Assembly: GCA_029834535.1 (NCBI GenBank)
Contig: JAQMWT010000648.1
Span: 1 to 41,174, forward strand
Length of the DNA stretch: 41,174 nucleotides
Direction of reading: 5' to 3'
Source of the DNA: Chrysophaeum taylorii
Taxonomy: Eukaryota > Sar > Pelagophyceae > Pelagomonadales > Pelagomonadaceae
The notes below the pieces were generated by a model. That model was not told the origin of the DNA, did not search any database, and saw nothing but the letters and a program-made list of their open reading frames with translations. Below are positions 28,230-37,868 of the stretch, piece after piece (the stretch's first letter is position 1; each line of letters begins with the position of its first letter). The position numbers and the translations under genes are program-made.

Positions 28230-29137
28230 CTACACTACCTGCGGAGTCGCATCGAATGCATCATTATAAAGGACAACTCGATGCTGGTCTTGTGGCGATG
28301 CGGAAGTCCGATTCTCGAGAACTCCGATGGTCACTTCAGAACGCCGGAAAATAACTCTCTCTGTTACATAATCCAAAATCGTACCCAAGAGTCGTAATTC
28401 TCGTGCTCCCAATAGTAACTGCCCATTAGTTTGACCAACAAAGAACATGAGCAGTATGGATGTCATTGGCACCAAGGAGATCCGGAGAATGACCCATTCT
28501 CGAATAGCAGCTCCCGAACCTCCTGACCATTCAGAGTGCGAATCGTAGGGAGTGGCTGACGATAGATGATTTTGCCGTCACGATCAAGTTTGCGATACAA
28601 GCGGTGATCGATGTAGGGGGAATCAGCCATGCCATCAAAACCGGCAGCGATGATGGAATATTTCGAACCATCTAGCGAAGAGACAGCCACAGGCACATAC
28701 GTCAAAGAGGCGGATCTCGAGCCATCGTACCTCACGGCTTTATTTTCACGATGGTCGGGATCCTGAGTGGTATTCAACGCAGTCTGAGGGCAGAAACTCT
28801 CGAAATCCGAGGAGATGGAAGGGTGAGCGGCGTAACGCTCGGCGCAGTCGTCCCTCGGTGGCACTATATCCATAGCAACCAAGGTATCTTGTCCCACACG
28901 AACGATCGTATATCCCAATCCGCCATGATTATCTTCGTCTTCCGAGGGAACTCTGGGTGCAACTCCGGTCACTTCGGTACTTTGCCCCTGCTCCTCCACC
29001 CACGCATCTTCAGTGATGACCAAAAAGGAAGGAGGTTCCATGGGCTCACCAGGGGAATAGCCTTCTGCAGAGAAGCTATCGTCATCGCCTCCAACATCGT
29101 CATCGTCATCGTCACCGTCATACACGTTGCCCTCCAT
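28230..29137 (-). pseudogene. Retropepsin-like protease of element C
   Basis: An acidic N-terminal linker precedes the active-site region AAGFDGMADSPYI, then LLLGARELRLLGTILDY as the second conserved block. The DGMAD core matches that of A. A frameshift near 28470 separates the two halves. Upstream it joins gag through a TAG at 29147-29149 in the same frame, an arrangement also known for gag-stop-pol readthrough. Confidence 0.55.
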
Positions 29138-29146
29138 GAGCTCAGA

Positions 29147-29870
29147 CTACTGCACAGGGCAGAAGCCCGCTCGCTTAGCGTCATCCTGGACTTCACCAAG
29201 CACTTCAAGCCACTGAGCGGCGACACCATCATTACGCTGGCTAGGGTTTGCTCTCTGCGGCTGTTGCCCTCTAACCGTTGGAGCAGTCTGGTGTGCTTGA
29301 CGAAGCAAGTTCATCGTGTTGAGAGCCGTAGTCAGATCCTCCAGGCGCACCGAGGTCTGAGCGGTCCGCTGCACTGCGGGCTGCCTTCGGACCACCTGCT
29401 GTTGAGTGCCTGCAACCAAACGCTGTTGAGTGCCTGCAACCAGCCGCTGTTGACCTGCACCTGGAACCTGTCCTGCTGTGTGGACCATCTGCGGCTGTTG
29501 CACAACGCGCGGCGCTAGCTGAGTCACTGAAGCCTGTTCTGCTGCAGCTAAAAGCGCCCGTCGGTATTGCTCCTGTCCCTCTGGCGTTGCTGGAAAACCC
29601 GCATTCGTCAACGTCTGAGCAGCACGTCTCTTCCTCGAGGGATTGTCCGCCACAGGCCACACACCGTTGTCGTGGAAAAAACTACCATGCCGGCCGCAAC
29701 TAAGGCACGTCGTAGTTGCTTGACGCGTATTGGTATCTATCCCTTGTGGTAGCCAGGTTCCAAATCCCGAGTCAGTAACATAACCAACCCGTTGTACTGA
29801 CTGCAACTGCTGCATCTGCTGCTGCTGCTCTCTCCTCATCCGTGGTGCGCGCTCCTTTCCCTTCTCCTTC
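29147..29870 (-). CDS. Gag C-terminal part of element C with Cys/His motif
   Basis: This is a Gln-rich segment with CLSCGRHGSFFH (C-x2-C-x3-H) as a probable zinc knuckle variant and repeats of LVAGTQQR. It continues the gag of 31092-32532. Deleting the Harbinger-type insert with one TTA copy joins EEAIK to KEKGKERAPRMRRE in frame. Confidence 0.65.
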
Positions 29871-29873
29871 TTA

Positions 29874-31088
29874 GGCCCGTTCTCCACCAGATCAAAGTTG
29901 CAAAATTTGCTAAGTCCCTTTTTTTGCAACTTTGCGCACCCGTTCTCCACCGGGGAGGGCAAAGTTAAAAGCGAAATGGTCAAATCTGCTAAGTACTTCG
30001 ATGACGGCGAGCGGAAGAGGAGGCTCGAGCGGAAAAGGATGCTCGAGGCCGTCTCACGAGTTGTAAACGTCATCGCCTCATTGCGCTCGTGGATTGCGAC
30101 GAGCGGGTCGCAGCGGCACGCCGCGGGCCCACGCCGCTGCCGGTTGTCCACCTAAACCCTGTGTGTCCGCCAAAACGTGCGAGCGCATAGCTTTAAGCTA
30201 CACATTTTTTCTGTCGGGAACGGGAGTTCAGAGGGGCGCAGAGGTCAAGCGGGCGCATATGGGCGCGCAGGTCGGCAAACTTTTCTTGATCGTGGTGGCG
30301 CTGGCGACATGGCCAGGGCTGGGGAACGGAGTGATATCGGTTAGATCCTCGAGGTTGTCGTCCTTGCTAAGGAAGAGGTTCGTGTCGAGCTGGCGTCGAG
30401 CGTGTTGAAGGTAGCGGCCGCCTTTTTCCAGAACCAGTTGGTGTCCTCAGCTTCCGGCTCGGCCCGCGTCGCCGTCAGGTCCCGCAAGAGAAAGTCGGTC
30501 CCCAGCTTGACAAAGTCGTAGACCATCCGCGGGTGGCTGTGCTGGCGGGTCCAGCGCTGAGTCGCAGGAGGTGGGGGCTAATCCGGGCTGATCTGAGAGT
30601 GCGACGGCTGCGTCCGTACAGGCACGGCAGGAACACCGAGCGCAGCTGGTCCCCGTATGACCGTGTACGCGGTGTCGGCGCCGGCTTCGTTCCAGTCGTC
30701 GTCCTCGTCGTTCGGCGATTCGTGCCTCGCCAGCCAGTCAACCAATGCCTGCCAGTTCCAATTCAAGTCGCGCAGCGCCGCCTTTCCGAGAATTTTAGCC
30801 CGCCGCCCTATCTCCGTCTTCAAGGAAGTGTTGTCGGGGCACGTACCACGCGGATACCAGGCCTGCTTGGTCATGGGGGTCCACCCGGGCGCGATCGACC
30901 GCAACGCCGACCGCTTCTGCTCTTCCGACACCCCTCGAGCCATCAACTTGGCGTTTGAAACAACTTCGATCGAGTTTGAGGGGTGCCTGGCTAGGGCTCG
31001 AAAATAAGGGCCTGAAAATCAAAGTTGACAAAATCGAACTTGGCAAATCCTCCAACTTTGATTATTTGAAGCCGGTAGAGAACGGCTC
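29874..31088. mobile_element. PIF/Harbinger-type element in gag of C
   Basis: This 1215-bp insert is flanked by the 3-bp duplication TTA (29871-29873 and 31089-31091). Its imperfect inverted ends are GGCCCGTTCTCCACC and GAGCCGTTCTCTACC, continuing inward as ATCAAAGTTG...ATTTGC(T/C)AAGT on both sides. TWA duplications and G-rich ends are typical of PIF/Harbinger and Tourist elements. Precise removal restores the gag frame of C, which confirms the boundaries. No DDE transposase is visible. Confidence 0.75.
30245..30943 (-). CDS. Hypothetical ORF inside the Harbinger-type element
   Basis: This frame of about 230 codons runs from ATG 30943 (MARGVSEEQKRSALRSIAPG) to TGA 30245, passing TAG 30578-30580 and TAA 30341-30343. 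It has Trp-rich helical parts (LRDLNWNWQALVDWLARH and EDTNWFWKK). PIF/Harbinger elements often encode a second, Myb-like protein, but I cannot confirm that here. Confidence 0.4.
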
Positions 31089-31091
31089 TTA

Positions 31092-32532
31092 ATCGCCTCT
31101 TCGATGTTGGCAGTAGGGTTGGCTTCCAAAATCTTGGAGATCTGGATGGTCAATTGAATGACATCATTGAGCGTGAGAGTATATGCTTTCATATGGGGTG
31201 AGGCCTGAGCAAGTTCGACACTCGTCCGCCAGCGCTAAGAATTGAGCCCCGCAATGAAGTGCGAACGGAACGCAGCAGGATCAGTATCGCGACCTGACAT
31301 TGCTCGGCACCGGCCGAATTTCTGCACCCACCGCGCAATGTACTTGTTCGATGACAAATTCCGTTGCCGTAAATTGAACCATTCACGTTCAAGCTCATCA
31401 ACCGTAGCCCGAGGTGGGCAAGGAAGCTTCGTCTTCTCTTGCATAACATCCAAACAGTCCTCATCATGCTGCCGCAGCTCTTTTATGTGACTGTTCCTTC
31501 CTTGTATTTCCCCCACATCTGCGGCCGTTCGGCTTCCCATTTGCGATAAGCTTCCATAGGGGCAAGTTGATACTCGCCTCCGATCACGTTCATCGCGATC
31601 GAAGGCCTGTCAATTCTGCCTTCCATCATACGCCGCAATTGCATCCACCACGCGTCCGCCTCCTCCCGGTCCTTAGTAATTTGCCCACTGAGATTCGAAA
31701 ACGTGATACGAGTCATACCAGCAGCTCCCTTCTTGATCTGAAGTATCTCTCCTTCGTTACGAGGACGTGCTGAACCGGGGTCAGTATGATGCAGCGGGAT
31801 AGGCTCCGGTTGACTTCGCGGTGGCTGATCGTCGGTCAGTGCCGATACAGCGTCATCTTCTTCGGGCGTAACACGCGTAGCATCCGGAGAGGCTGGCCGT
31901 GCCTCTCGAGCATGCGCCCGCGTGGATTCCTCCACCATTCGTCGAAGTCGATCGTTGTCGATCCGTTGCCGCTCCACTTCTGAGCGTTGTTGTTGCGCGT
32001 CGCGGCGGGTGCGCTCAATATCAAGTAGGACTTGCTCGAGCTGCGACTGGTACATCTCGAATCGTTCGTTGATGGCCTGCAGAATCTCGGGGTCGGTATC
32101 CACTCGAAAATCTGCCGCTCTCGTATTCGCGGATGGTGGCCTAGGAGGCGCACTCTCCTCTGGTCCACGCATCGCAGTAGTGACTCCGGGGTCCGCTCGA
32201 GATGACTCCGTAGCATTCATCGCACGTTGGTAGGCTCGTGCGTACGGGAACGTCGGCTCACCCGGTCTTGAAGTTGCGTCTGGCGCAACCGTAGCCCCCC
32301 CTTCGCCGGCGCGTGGACCCGGAAGGATGACCACGCTTGGGGGGCTATCGAGGCTATCGGACGATCTTGCCTCTCTTCTTATGCCGCTTTCCTCGGCTTC
32401 CGGCCGCTGGAAGGGCGAAATGAACCGTGTTCTTCCAATAGACGCAAATGGAGTCCCTGCACTGAATCGTTGCAGACGCTCCTGTGCGTCCCGAAACCAG
32501 TGCGGTCGTTCTGTCATTGGCCTTTCTGCCAT
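31092..32532 (-). CDS. Gag of element C
   Basis: It starts at ATG 32532 (MAERPMTERPHWF). Next comes a Pro-rich N-part, a coiled coil (YQSQLEQVLLDIERTRRD) and the retrotransposon gag core (EADAWWMQLRRMM; LEREWFNLRQRNLSSNKYIA; FRSHFIAGLNS). A frameshift near 31500 separates two frames. A TAG at 31235-31237 falls inside the conserved gag core, with clear continuation (RWRTSVELAQASPHMKAYTL) behind it. It ends at the Harbinger-type insertion. Confidence 0.7.
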
Positions 32533-32954
32533 GACCGCGCTTTGCCCGGATATGAGGTTAATCCGAACGCTCACAACTCGCTTGTTGCACTCTTTTTCGT
32601 CAGACGACAAATTGCTGGCAGCCGTCTGACTGCGCGCTGTACCGGTGCGCTGGACTCACGAAGTCTTTGCCTTGCGCGCGAAGACTATGGACGGCCTTCG
32701 CGGCGCTGTCGCTCGCCGTCAGGGAGGTGGTCTGCCTCGCGCGAGCTAGGTTAGGTCTTACTCTTTCTTTGCCTGGTTGGGTCTTACGATGCTTTGCCTG
32801 GTTGAGTCGTAGTGACTCCGCTCCCCGTTCGATCCGAATCACGTAAAATGAACCCCGCGGCTGTATCCGTGATCCCCTGGATCTTCACCCACAAATGCGT
32901 TGGCTTCGCGTTCACTCGACCGTTACGAACCGACTCGCCGCCGAAAAACAGGAG
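32533..32954 (-). other. 5' leader of element C
   Basis: This is leader sequence between primer site and gag ATG, with a TTGCCTGGTTG-type short repeat near 32765-32805. The gag frame is open upstream of the ATG, so an earlier non-ATG start is possible. Nothing else is supported. Confidence 0.4.
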
Positions 32955-33000
32955 ATCGATAGTCCGGGAGTTGGACTATCGATTCCCGTTTCTGAGACCA
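32955..33000 (-). promoter_or_regulatory. Primer-binding site and hairpin of element C
   Basis: One base inside the LTR the minus strand reads TGGTCTCAGAAACGGGAATC (32979-33000). Its complement looks like a tRNA 3' end with T-arm, TCGATTCCCG and ACCA. The inner part overlaps a perfect 11-bp inverted repeat, ATCGATAGTCC and GGACTATCGAT, with a 7-base loop (32955-32983), which would hide or present the primer site in RNA. Confidence 0.6.
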
Positions 33001-33001
33001 C

Positions 33002-33099
33002 TGTAGTGGTTTTCTCTCTCAGACACCCGCCCCTCTTGGCCGGACCAGAGGCCTCAACAACCCTTCCTCCCAACCCGAACCGCGGGTGAAACCACCACA
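33002..33099 (-). repeat. 5' LTR of element C
   Basis: This 98-bp LTR has ends TGTGGTGG and CCACTACA on the minus strand, next to a convincing primer site. It is very short for Gypsy. The 3' LTR is lost, so it cannot be compared. Confidence 0.55.
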
Positions 33100-33339
33100 C
33101 GCCCGATTTCAGCGTAAACACTCACGCCATCTCGGAAAATCGGATAATCAAATGAGGGTAATAGCAAGAAGACAGCAAGAAAACAGCCCAAATGCCTGGT
33201 ACATTGATTTCAGTGGAAGCGCAGGTGAGGGTGTCAAGGTGGCACTCCCCCCATACTTGCAAGGTCAGTACCAGGGCAACAATCAGGGTGAGTCAGGTGG
33301 CAGGCAGGCAAGTGGGGGGGTGGGCGTTACTACCACAAC
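33100..33339. other. Spacer, nothing supported
   Basis: This stretch between the LTR of C and a Helitron fragment is rich in CAGG/AAGG-type simple sequence near 33270-33325. I see no gene or repeat end that I can support. Confidence 0.35.
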
Positions 33340-33460
33340 GCCGAACTTACTGGGGTTAGAGATTGGGACTAGGTGAACTTAGTGACCAGGTGAACTGGGA
33401 CCAGGTGAACTTACTGGGGTTAGAGACTGGGACTAGGTGAGCTTGCTGGCCCGCACTTGT
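33340..33460 (+). mobile_element. 3' end fragment of a Helitron-type element
   Basis: This fragment consists of the GAACTTACTGGGG repeat block and the terminal GCCCGCACTTGT shared with copies 1-3; the 5' part is missing. It lies about 60 bp before the start of copy 3, so two copies landed close together or a tandem copy was deleted. Confidence 0.65.
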
Positions 33461-33550
33461 TTAGTTCAAACAGAAAGAACGAAGATAAAGAAAAAAGATA
33501 AGCCGTAAGTACCTAAGTCCTTACTACTAATCGACAGATGTTTATCTGTC

Positions 33551-33646
33551 TGTTACGAAAGGAATGAGGCGTTAGACTAGCGATAAGAGAAAGACGTAAG
33601 GATACTGGATACGTGGTGCAGGGGTAAGTGTCATAGCTTCCTCACA
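33551..33646 (-). repeat. 3' LTR of the Copia element
   Basis: This 96-bp repeat reads TGTTACGAAAGG to CTCACA on the plus strand and has the same sequence as 37773-37868 apart from two substitutions. The CTGTC duplication lies outside. Next to it, inside the element, a roughly 50-bp unit (CCTCACACAGGTGCTGG plus a purine run) is repeated twice at 33638-33745. Confidence 0.9.
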
Positions 33647-33819
33647 CAGGTGCTGGAAAAGAAGGAAAAGGAAAAAGGGGTAAGTGAGGTCCTCACACAG
33701 GTGCTGGAAAAAGAAAGAAAAAGGAAAAAGGGGTAAGTGAGACGCTCACAGAGGAGAAGCTTTGAGGAAGACGTCACAGAGGCGTTGTGGCAAGAAAACA
33801 GCAGAGATCAGGGCGAAGA

Positions 33820-36597
33820 TCACGAAGTGAGGTAAAGAGCACGAAGCCGGAGGAAGGAAGGAGCTTCCGTACTGCGGGTGAAAATGTCGCTAAGATTGTG
33901 AAGGCGGGGTATGTGTTTGAGATCAATGATGTGGTTGCGATGATATTCGGCGGTACTGTAAAAGCGAATGTCTATATGGCGGGTGCGCCGTGTGAGACAT
34001 TGGAGACGAACTTGGGTGACGGTGGTGCTATTATCAACATACATTGGGACCGTGTGACGAGGGAGATCAAAGTCATCAAAAAGTTTGAGAAGCCAAGAGA
34101 GCTCAGCAGTAGCAGCGTAAAGAGCGAGCAATTCAGCTTCAAAAGAAGAGCGAGCAAGTAAGTATTGCGAGCGGGAGCAGTAGGCTATCATAGAGCCAGC
34201 AAGGAGAAAACAAAAACCAGTTGTAGAGTGGCGGTCATCAGGGTCGTCGGCCCAGCTGGAGTCGGAATAACCACAGAGATGGAGGGTAGAATCGCGACCA
34301 AGAATAAGGGCAAGATCCTGAGTACCGTTGAGATAACGCAGAGTGTGGGATAAAGCGTGCCAGTGGGGTTTACCAGGATTGTGGGAAAAACGCGCACACT
34401 GATTGACGGACCAAGTGATATCAGGGCGAGTCATGATGGAAATGAAGAGGACACAGCCAACAATACGGCGAAAAGGGATGCATGCCATGAAAATGTGATC
34501 TGGAGAACCAGGAGTAGGACAATCAGCCGCAGAAAGATGAAGACCTTTGGGGGCGGGAGTGAGTTCGGGTTTACTGTTGATGAAGCGATGTTCGGTAAGG
34601 ATTTCACGGATAGCATGGGATTGGTCAAGAGTGAGGGTTCTCCGAGGGCGATCACGCGTAATGCGAAGACCAACGTAAGAGGTGAGATCAAGTTCATTGA
34701 CGTCAGTGAAAGCGCGGAAACGGAGGAAAAAGACTTGGTAATGGCCAATGCGATGACGAGGGTGCGCCACAAGAAGATCATCAACGACCAGAACGAGACG
34801 TAGAAGGACGGTAGAATTGAGCACGAGCTTGTAATGGCAAGTGTCACCAGATCCGCGGACGAAGCCACAATCATTGAGAAGGAAGCATTCCAAATAAAGC
34901 CACCAATTACGACAAGCTTGTTTGCAACCATACCAAGAGCGACGGAGCTTGTAAACGATTTTGGAACTATCGGTGGGTTGGCGAGGAGCATAGCCTTCGG
35001 GTGGCCAGACATAGATGTCTTCGTCAATGGGAGCTTGAATAAAAGCGGAGCTGACATCCAACTTGTGCAAATCCCAGTCATGAACAGCGACAAAGGTTAG
35101 AAAGAAACGGATCGTGACGATGTTGGCAACCGGTGAGTAGGTGTCATGATAATCAATGCCGTGAACCTGGGTGTAACCGCGGACAACGAGGCGAGCCTTG
35201 TACGATTGGAAGCGGCCAGAGTCATACTTCTTGCCGAGGATCCACTTGAGGGTACAAATGTTGCCAGAAAACGTCGAAGGAAGGCGAATAACATCCCAGC
35301 AACCAAGCTGACCAAGAGAGCTGTATTCTTTAGCGATGGCTTGCAACCAGCCAGGACGCTCAGGATTGGTCGGAGCTAAAGCTTCACGTAAATGGGTGGA
35401 AGTAATAGTGTTTTCGTCAAGGTGGGAATATTGTGAAATTTCTTCGGAAGCAGAGTAATAAACGTGTGCATGGGGATCAACAAGGGTGTTAGCTAAACAA
35501 AGGGGAAGGAAGACATAATGAACTAACAAACGAAAGCTAACAGAAGAGACATACAAAGAGTTACAGGGGGAAACAGAAGCGACAGAGGAAACAGAGTCAA
35601 CATCGTGACAGGAGGAAACAGAATGGCCCGTATCGACATTGTGACAGGATGAAACAGAATGGCCCGTATCGACATTGTGACAGGATGAAACAGAATGGCC
35701 CGTAAAAAAGTTTGTTGGTTGTTGTAACGCGCGTTGGTCGACTTTGCGCGGTCGGCCCCGTTTGGCACGACGTAATGGTGCACGTTTCGTATCGTCCGGT
35801 AACAGTGTATTCAGTGACGGTTGAGTTGTTTCAGGGGTGATCAGTCCCGATAAGGCCGGCTCCGGAGCATCAAAAACAGAAGACATTGGGGCCAAGGCCG
35901 AAGATAAACGAGGGTCGTAATAAAACAAGTCAGGAAAACGAGAATCCACTAGAGACGGAGGAAGGGGTTGAGTGGACAGTGACTTACGCAGAGCGAAATT
36001 TTCGTCAAAAACAACATCAATCGAGGTGTGGATGACAGGACCTGTGGGGCGTTGAAGTAATATGCGATATCCAGGGCCTGCAGAGGGATACCCAATGAAG
36101 ATACCGGTTATAGCTTTGGTAGGCCATTTGTCGCCAGTAAGAATTGCAGCAGGACAGCCCCAAACACGAAGAAAATCGACACGCGGGAGTGTTTCATGTA
36201 GCATTTCACATGGCGTCATATATCCAGGATTAGAGGCATTTGGCATACGCTCAGAGATGAAGTCAGCCGTTTCCATGGCCCAACGCCAAAAATCAGGTGG
36301 ACGCGAGCTTCGCTCGTCATACTCGAATAGACTGCGGTAGAAGTTGGCGACAGTGGCAAAACAGTTGTGGCACGTAAGAACGTCGCAGATAGCTTGCAGA
36401 TAGCGTCGCAGTGGCACGTAAGAACATTGCAGATAGCGTCGCGGGTGCTGAGCACGGAATTCACGTCGATAGCAAAACCGAATTTTAAAGGTCAGAAAAG
36501 CGGCGAAAAAGTGCGTGAAGGAGAACCACAAATCACACAGCAAAGAAGCGTCTGTCCAGGATCCCGAAGATGAGCGATCCAACCACATAGGAAGCAC
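33820..36597 (-). CDS. Copia polyprotein: integrase C-end, RT, RNase H
   Basis: This 925-codon uninterrupted frame ends in TGA. The N-terminal about 110 residues are not integrase-like. Then comes the integrase C-terminal part (NPGYMTPCEMLHETLP; LRVWGCPA), a Ser/Val-rich stretch with 12-residue repeats, and Copia RT (KARLVVRGYTQVHGIDY; LDVSSAFIQA; LVVDDLLVA as catalytic motif). RNase H (SDSSWADDPDDRHSTTGF; SSFEAELLAL) and the C-end DIFTRS follow. The integrase catalytic core and protease are missing upstream. It is the best-preserved ORF in the window and has no in-frame TAA/TAG. Confidence 0.9.
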   Translation of the reverse strand: MLPMWLDRSSSGSWTDASLLCDLWFSFTHFFAAFLTFKIRFCYRREFRAQHPRRYLQCSYVPLRRYLQAICDVLTCHNCFATVANFYRSLFEYDERSSRPPDFWRWAMETADFISERMPNASNPGYMTPCEMLHETLPRVDFLRVWGCPAAILTGDKWPTKAITGIFIGYPSAGPGYRILLQRPTGPVIHTSIDVVFDENFALRKSLSTQPLPPSLVDSRFPDLFYYDPRLSSALAPMSSVFDAPEPALSGLITPETTQPSLNTLLPDDTKRAPLRRAKRGRPRKVDQRALQQPTNFFTGHSVSSCHNVDTGHSVSSCHNVDTGHSVSSCHDVDSVSSVASVSPCNSLYVSSVSFRLLVHYVFLPLCLANTLVDPHAHVYYSASEEISQYSHLDENTITSTHLREALAPTNPERPGWLQAIAKEYSSLGQLGCWDVIRLPSTFSGNICTLKWILGKKYDSGRFQSYKARLVVRGYTQVHGIDYHDTYSPVANIVTIRFFLTFVAVHDWDLHKLDVSSAFIQAPIDEDIYVWPPEGYAPRQPTDSSKIVYKLRRSWYGCKQACRNWWLYLECFLLNDCGFVRGSGDTCHYKLVLNSTVLLRLVLVVDDLLVAHPRHRIGHYQVFFLRFRAFTDVNELDLTSYVGLRITRDRPRRTLTLDQSHAIREILTEHRFINSKPELTPAPKGLHLSAADCPTPGSPDHIFMACIPFRRIVGCVLFISIMTRPDITWSVNQCARFSHNPGKPHWHALSHTLRYLNGTQDLALILGRDSTLHLCGYSDSSWADDPDDRHSTTGFCFLLAGSMIAYCSRSQYLLARSSFEAELLALYAATAELSWLLKLFDDFDLPRHTVPMYVDNSTTVTQVRLQCLTRRTRHIDIRFYSTAEYHRNHIIDLKHIPRLHNLSDIFTRSTEAPSFLRLRALYLTS
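35598..35706 (-). repeat. 36-bp in-frame tandem repeat in the Copia ORF
   Basis: Three copies of a 36-bp unit encode GHSVSSCHNVDT in tandem, just upstream of the RT. The unit length is a multiple of three, so the frame is kept. Confidence 0.8.
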
Positions 36598-36696
36598 GAA
36601 AACTGCGCACGCGAAAAATTGACAGGCACGGCTTAGTTGTGGCAGGTGAAATGCGCGATGGAACGTGATTCGCTGGTTTTACCAAAACCGACAAGC

Positions 36697-36923
36697 ACAA
36701 CGAGGAGTGGATCGACGAATAGCTGAAAATGCACAACGGGGAGTGGAGCAACGAATAGGCGAAATACAGAACGAGAAGGGGAGAAACGACGAGGTGGAAA
36801 GACAGAACGAGGAGAGGAGCAACGCCGAGGGGAGAATAGAGAACGAGGGGTGGAGCAACGACGAGGTGAAAATACAGAACGAGGGGTTGAGCAACGAATA
36901 GCGGAAAATACAGAACGAGGCGC
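36697..36923. repeat. 36-bp minisatellite in the Copia interior
   Basis: About six degenerate copies of a 36-bp unit (AGAACGAGGGGTGGAGCAAC core) lie where protease and integrase would be expected. The repeat seems to replace coding sequence. Confidence 0.75.
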
Positions 36924-36937
36924 CTGTGCAATGGGAG

Positions 36938-37757
36938 CTAAAAACAAAAAAAACGAGGGGCTTCCGTGGGATGGGGTTGTTGATGTGCTTGCATCAGCTT
37001 GGAAGAGTCTGGTGGCTGACGACGCGGTGGATAGCGCGGCGGAAGTAGTTGTGCATGCCATCGAAATTGGTTGTTGTTGAGCTTCTCAAGGGTACAACCA
37101 CATTCATCGGTACGAAACGCGAGACGATAAAACAAAGCCAGTAAGGCTTGAAGCACGATGCACGTAGTCAAATGCGAGGACACACTCGAGGGTGCTTGAA
37201 GCACGATGCACGTAGTCAAATGCGAGGACACATTCGAGGGTGCGTCGGATCAGGTACAATGCCGAGCAACTTGAACTCCGGTGATAGGTAAAATGCCGAG
37301 CAACTTGTATACTCCGATGATGAACTTGTTGAGGAAGTTCGCTACGCGATCCCCACGGCCCATGTAGACATCGGTAATGCGCTTGTAAAGTCGCGTGAAG
37401 TTCATGTCGCGGTTGTCATGTTGTTCGCGTGAAGTTCATGTCGCGGTTTTCATGGATATCAACGTTGTTGCTTGACGCGAAAGTCTTCTTCAGAGCAGCG
37501 AGATGCTGAGATGCTAGTCCAAGGATCGTTGGTCGAGATAATGTGATCGCCGGTAGAGATGATCATGTTCGCGAGACGACGTGGCCAGTGGTGGAAAAGA
37601 TGTCGCGCACCGCTGAGGGCATCAAGTTTGTGCGAAAGTTTGCTAGCTTGAATTTCGATCGAGGACATGATAGACGACAACGAACCGAACACGTAGCAAT
37701 GAACTGAAGCCGAGGAGGAGTCGCCGCGAAGGCAAGCACAGGTTCGATCGAAACGAA
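36938..37757 (-). pseudogene. Copia gag remnant
   Basis: From about 37690 a short ORF (SKLSHKLDALSGARHLFHHW) resembles the start of a Copia gag, with the Trp at the usual place. Later pieces (RLYKRITDVYMGRGDRVANF) look like gag helices in other frames. Two 48-bp direct repeats (37146-37193, 37194-37241) and a smaller duplication near 37400-37450 break it further. Confidence 0.5.
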
Positions 37758-37772
37758 CGAACACTGCTGCCA
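37758..37772 (-). promoter_or_regulatory. Primer-binding site of the Copia element
   Basis: Directly inside the 5' LTR the minus strand reads TGGCAGCAGTGTTCG, closely matching the site at 17422-17437 in element B. Confidence 0.6.
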
Positions 37773-37868
37773 TGTTACGAATGGAATGAGGCGTTAGACT
37801 AGCGATAAGAGAAAGACGCAAGGATACTGGATACGTGGTGCAGGGGTAAGTGTCATAGCTTCCTCACA
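37773..37868 (-). repeat. 5' LTR of the Copia element
   Basis: This is the partner of 33551-33646, 96 bp with two differences. It is followed outside by the target duplication CTGTC. Confidence 0.9.

Larger units (their letters stand above)
24657..33099 (-). mobile_element. Gypsy retrotransposon C carrying a divergent DNA methyltransferase
   Basis: This is a minus-strand element with a 98-bp LTR (33002-33099), a primer site with a hairpin, gag, retropepsin, linker, MTase and RT. It is broken by three later insertions: a PIF/Harbinger-type element in gag (29874-31088), Helitron copy 2 in the MTase (26252-27306) and element G in RT (24656). The domain order matches A, but gag, LTR and MTase are far diverged, so it is a separate family. 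RNase H and integrase are missing. Confidence 0.8.
33551..37868 (-). mobile_element. Complete Ty1/Copia retrotransposon with 96-bp LTRs
   Basis: This 4318-bp minus-strand element has two 96-bp LTRs (33551-33646 and 37773-37868) differing at two positions. The 5-bp target duplication CTGTC is at 33546-33550 and 37869-37873. Internally there is a primer site, a gag remnant, minisatellite DNA, and a long pol ORF with integrase C-end, RT and RNase H. The integrase core and protease are not found, so the copy is non-autonomous. LTR identity suggests a young insertion. Confidence 0.9.

Noticed and set aside
33787..35100. Plus-strand ORFs opposite the Copia pol
   Set aside because: They mirror the long pol frame on the minus strand and have no domain of their own.
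37459..37821. Complete Copia gag
   Set aside because: Only the first part resembles gag; the frame breaks soon after and tandem duplications follow.
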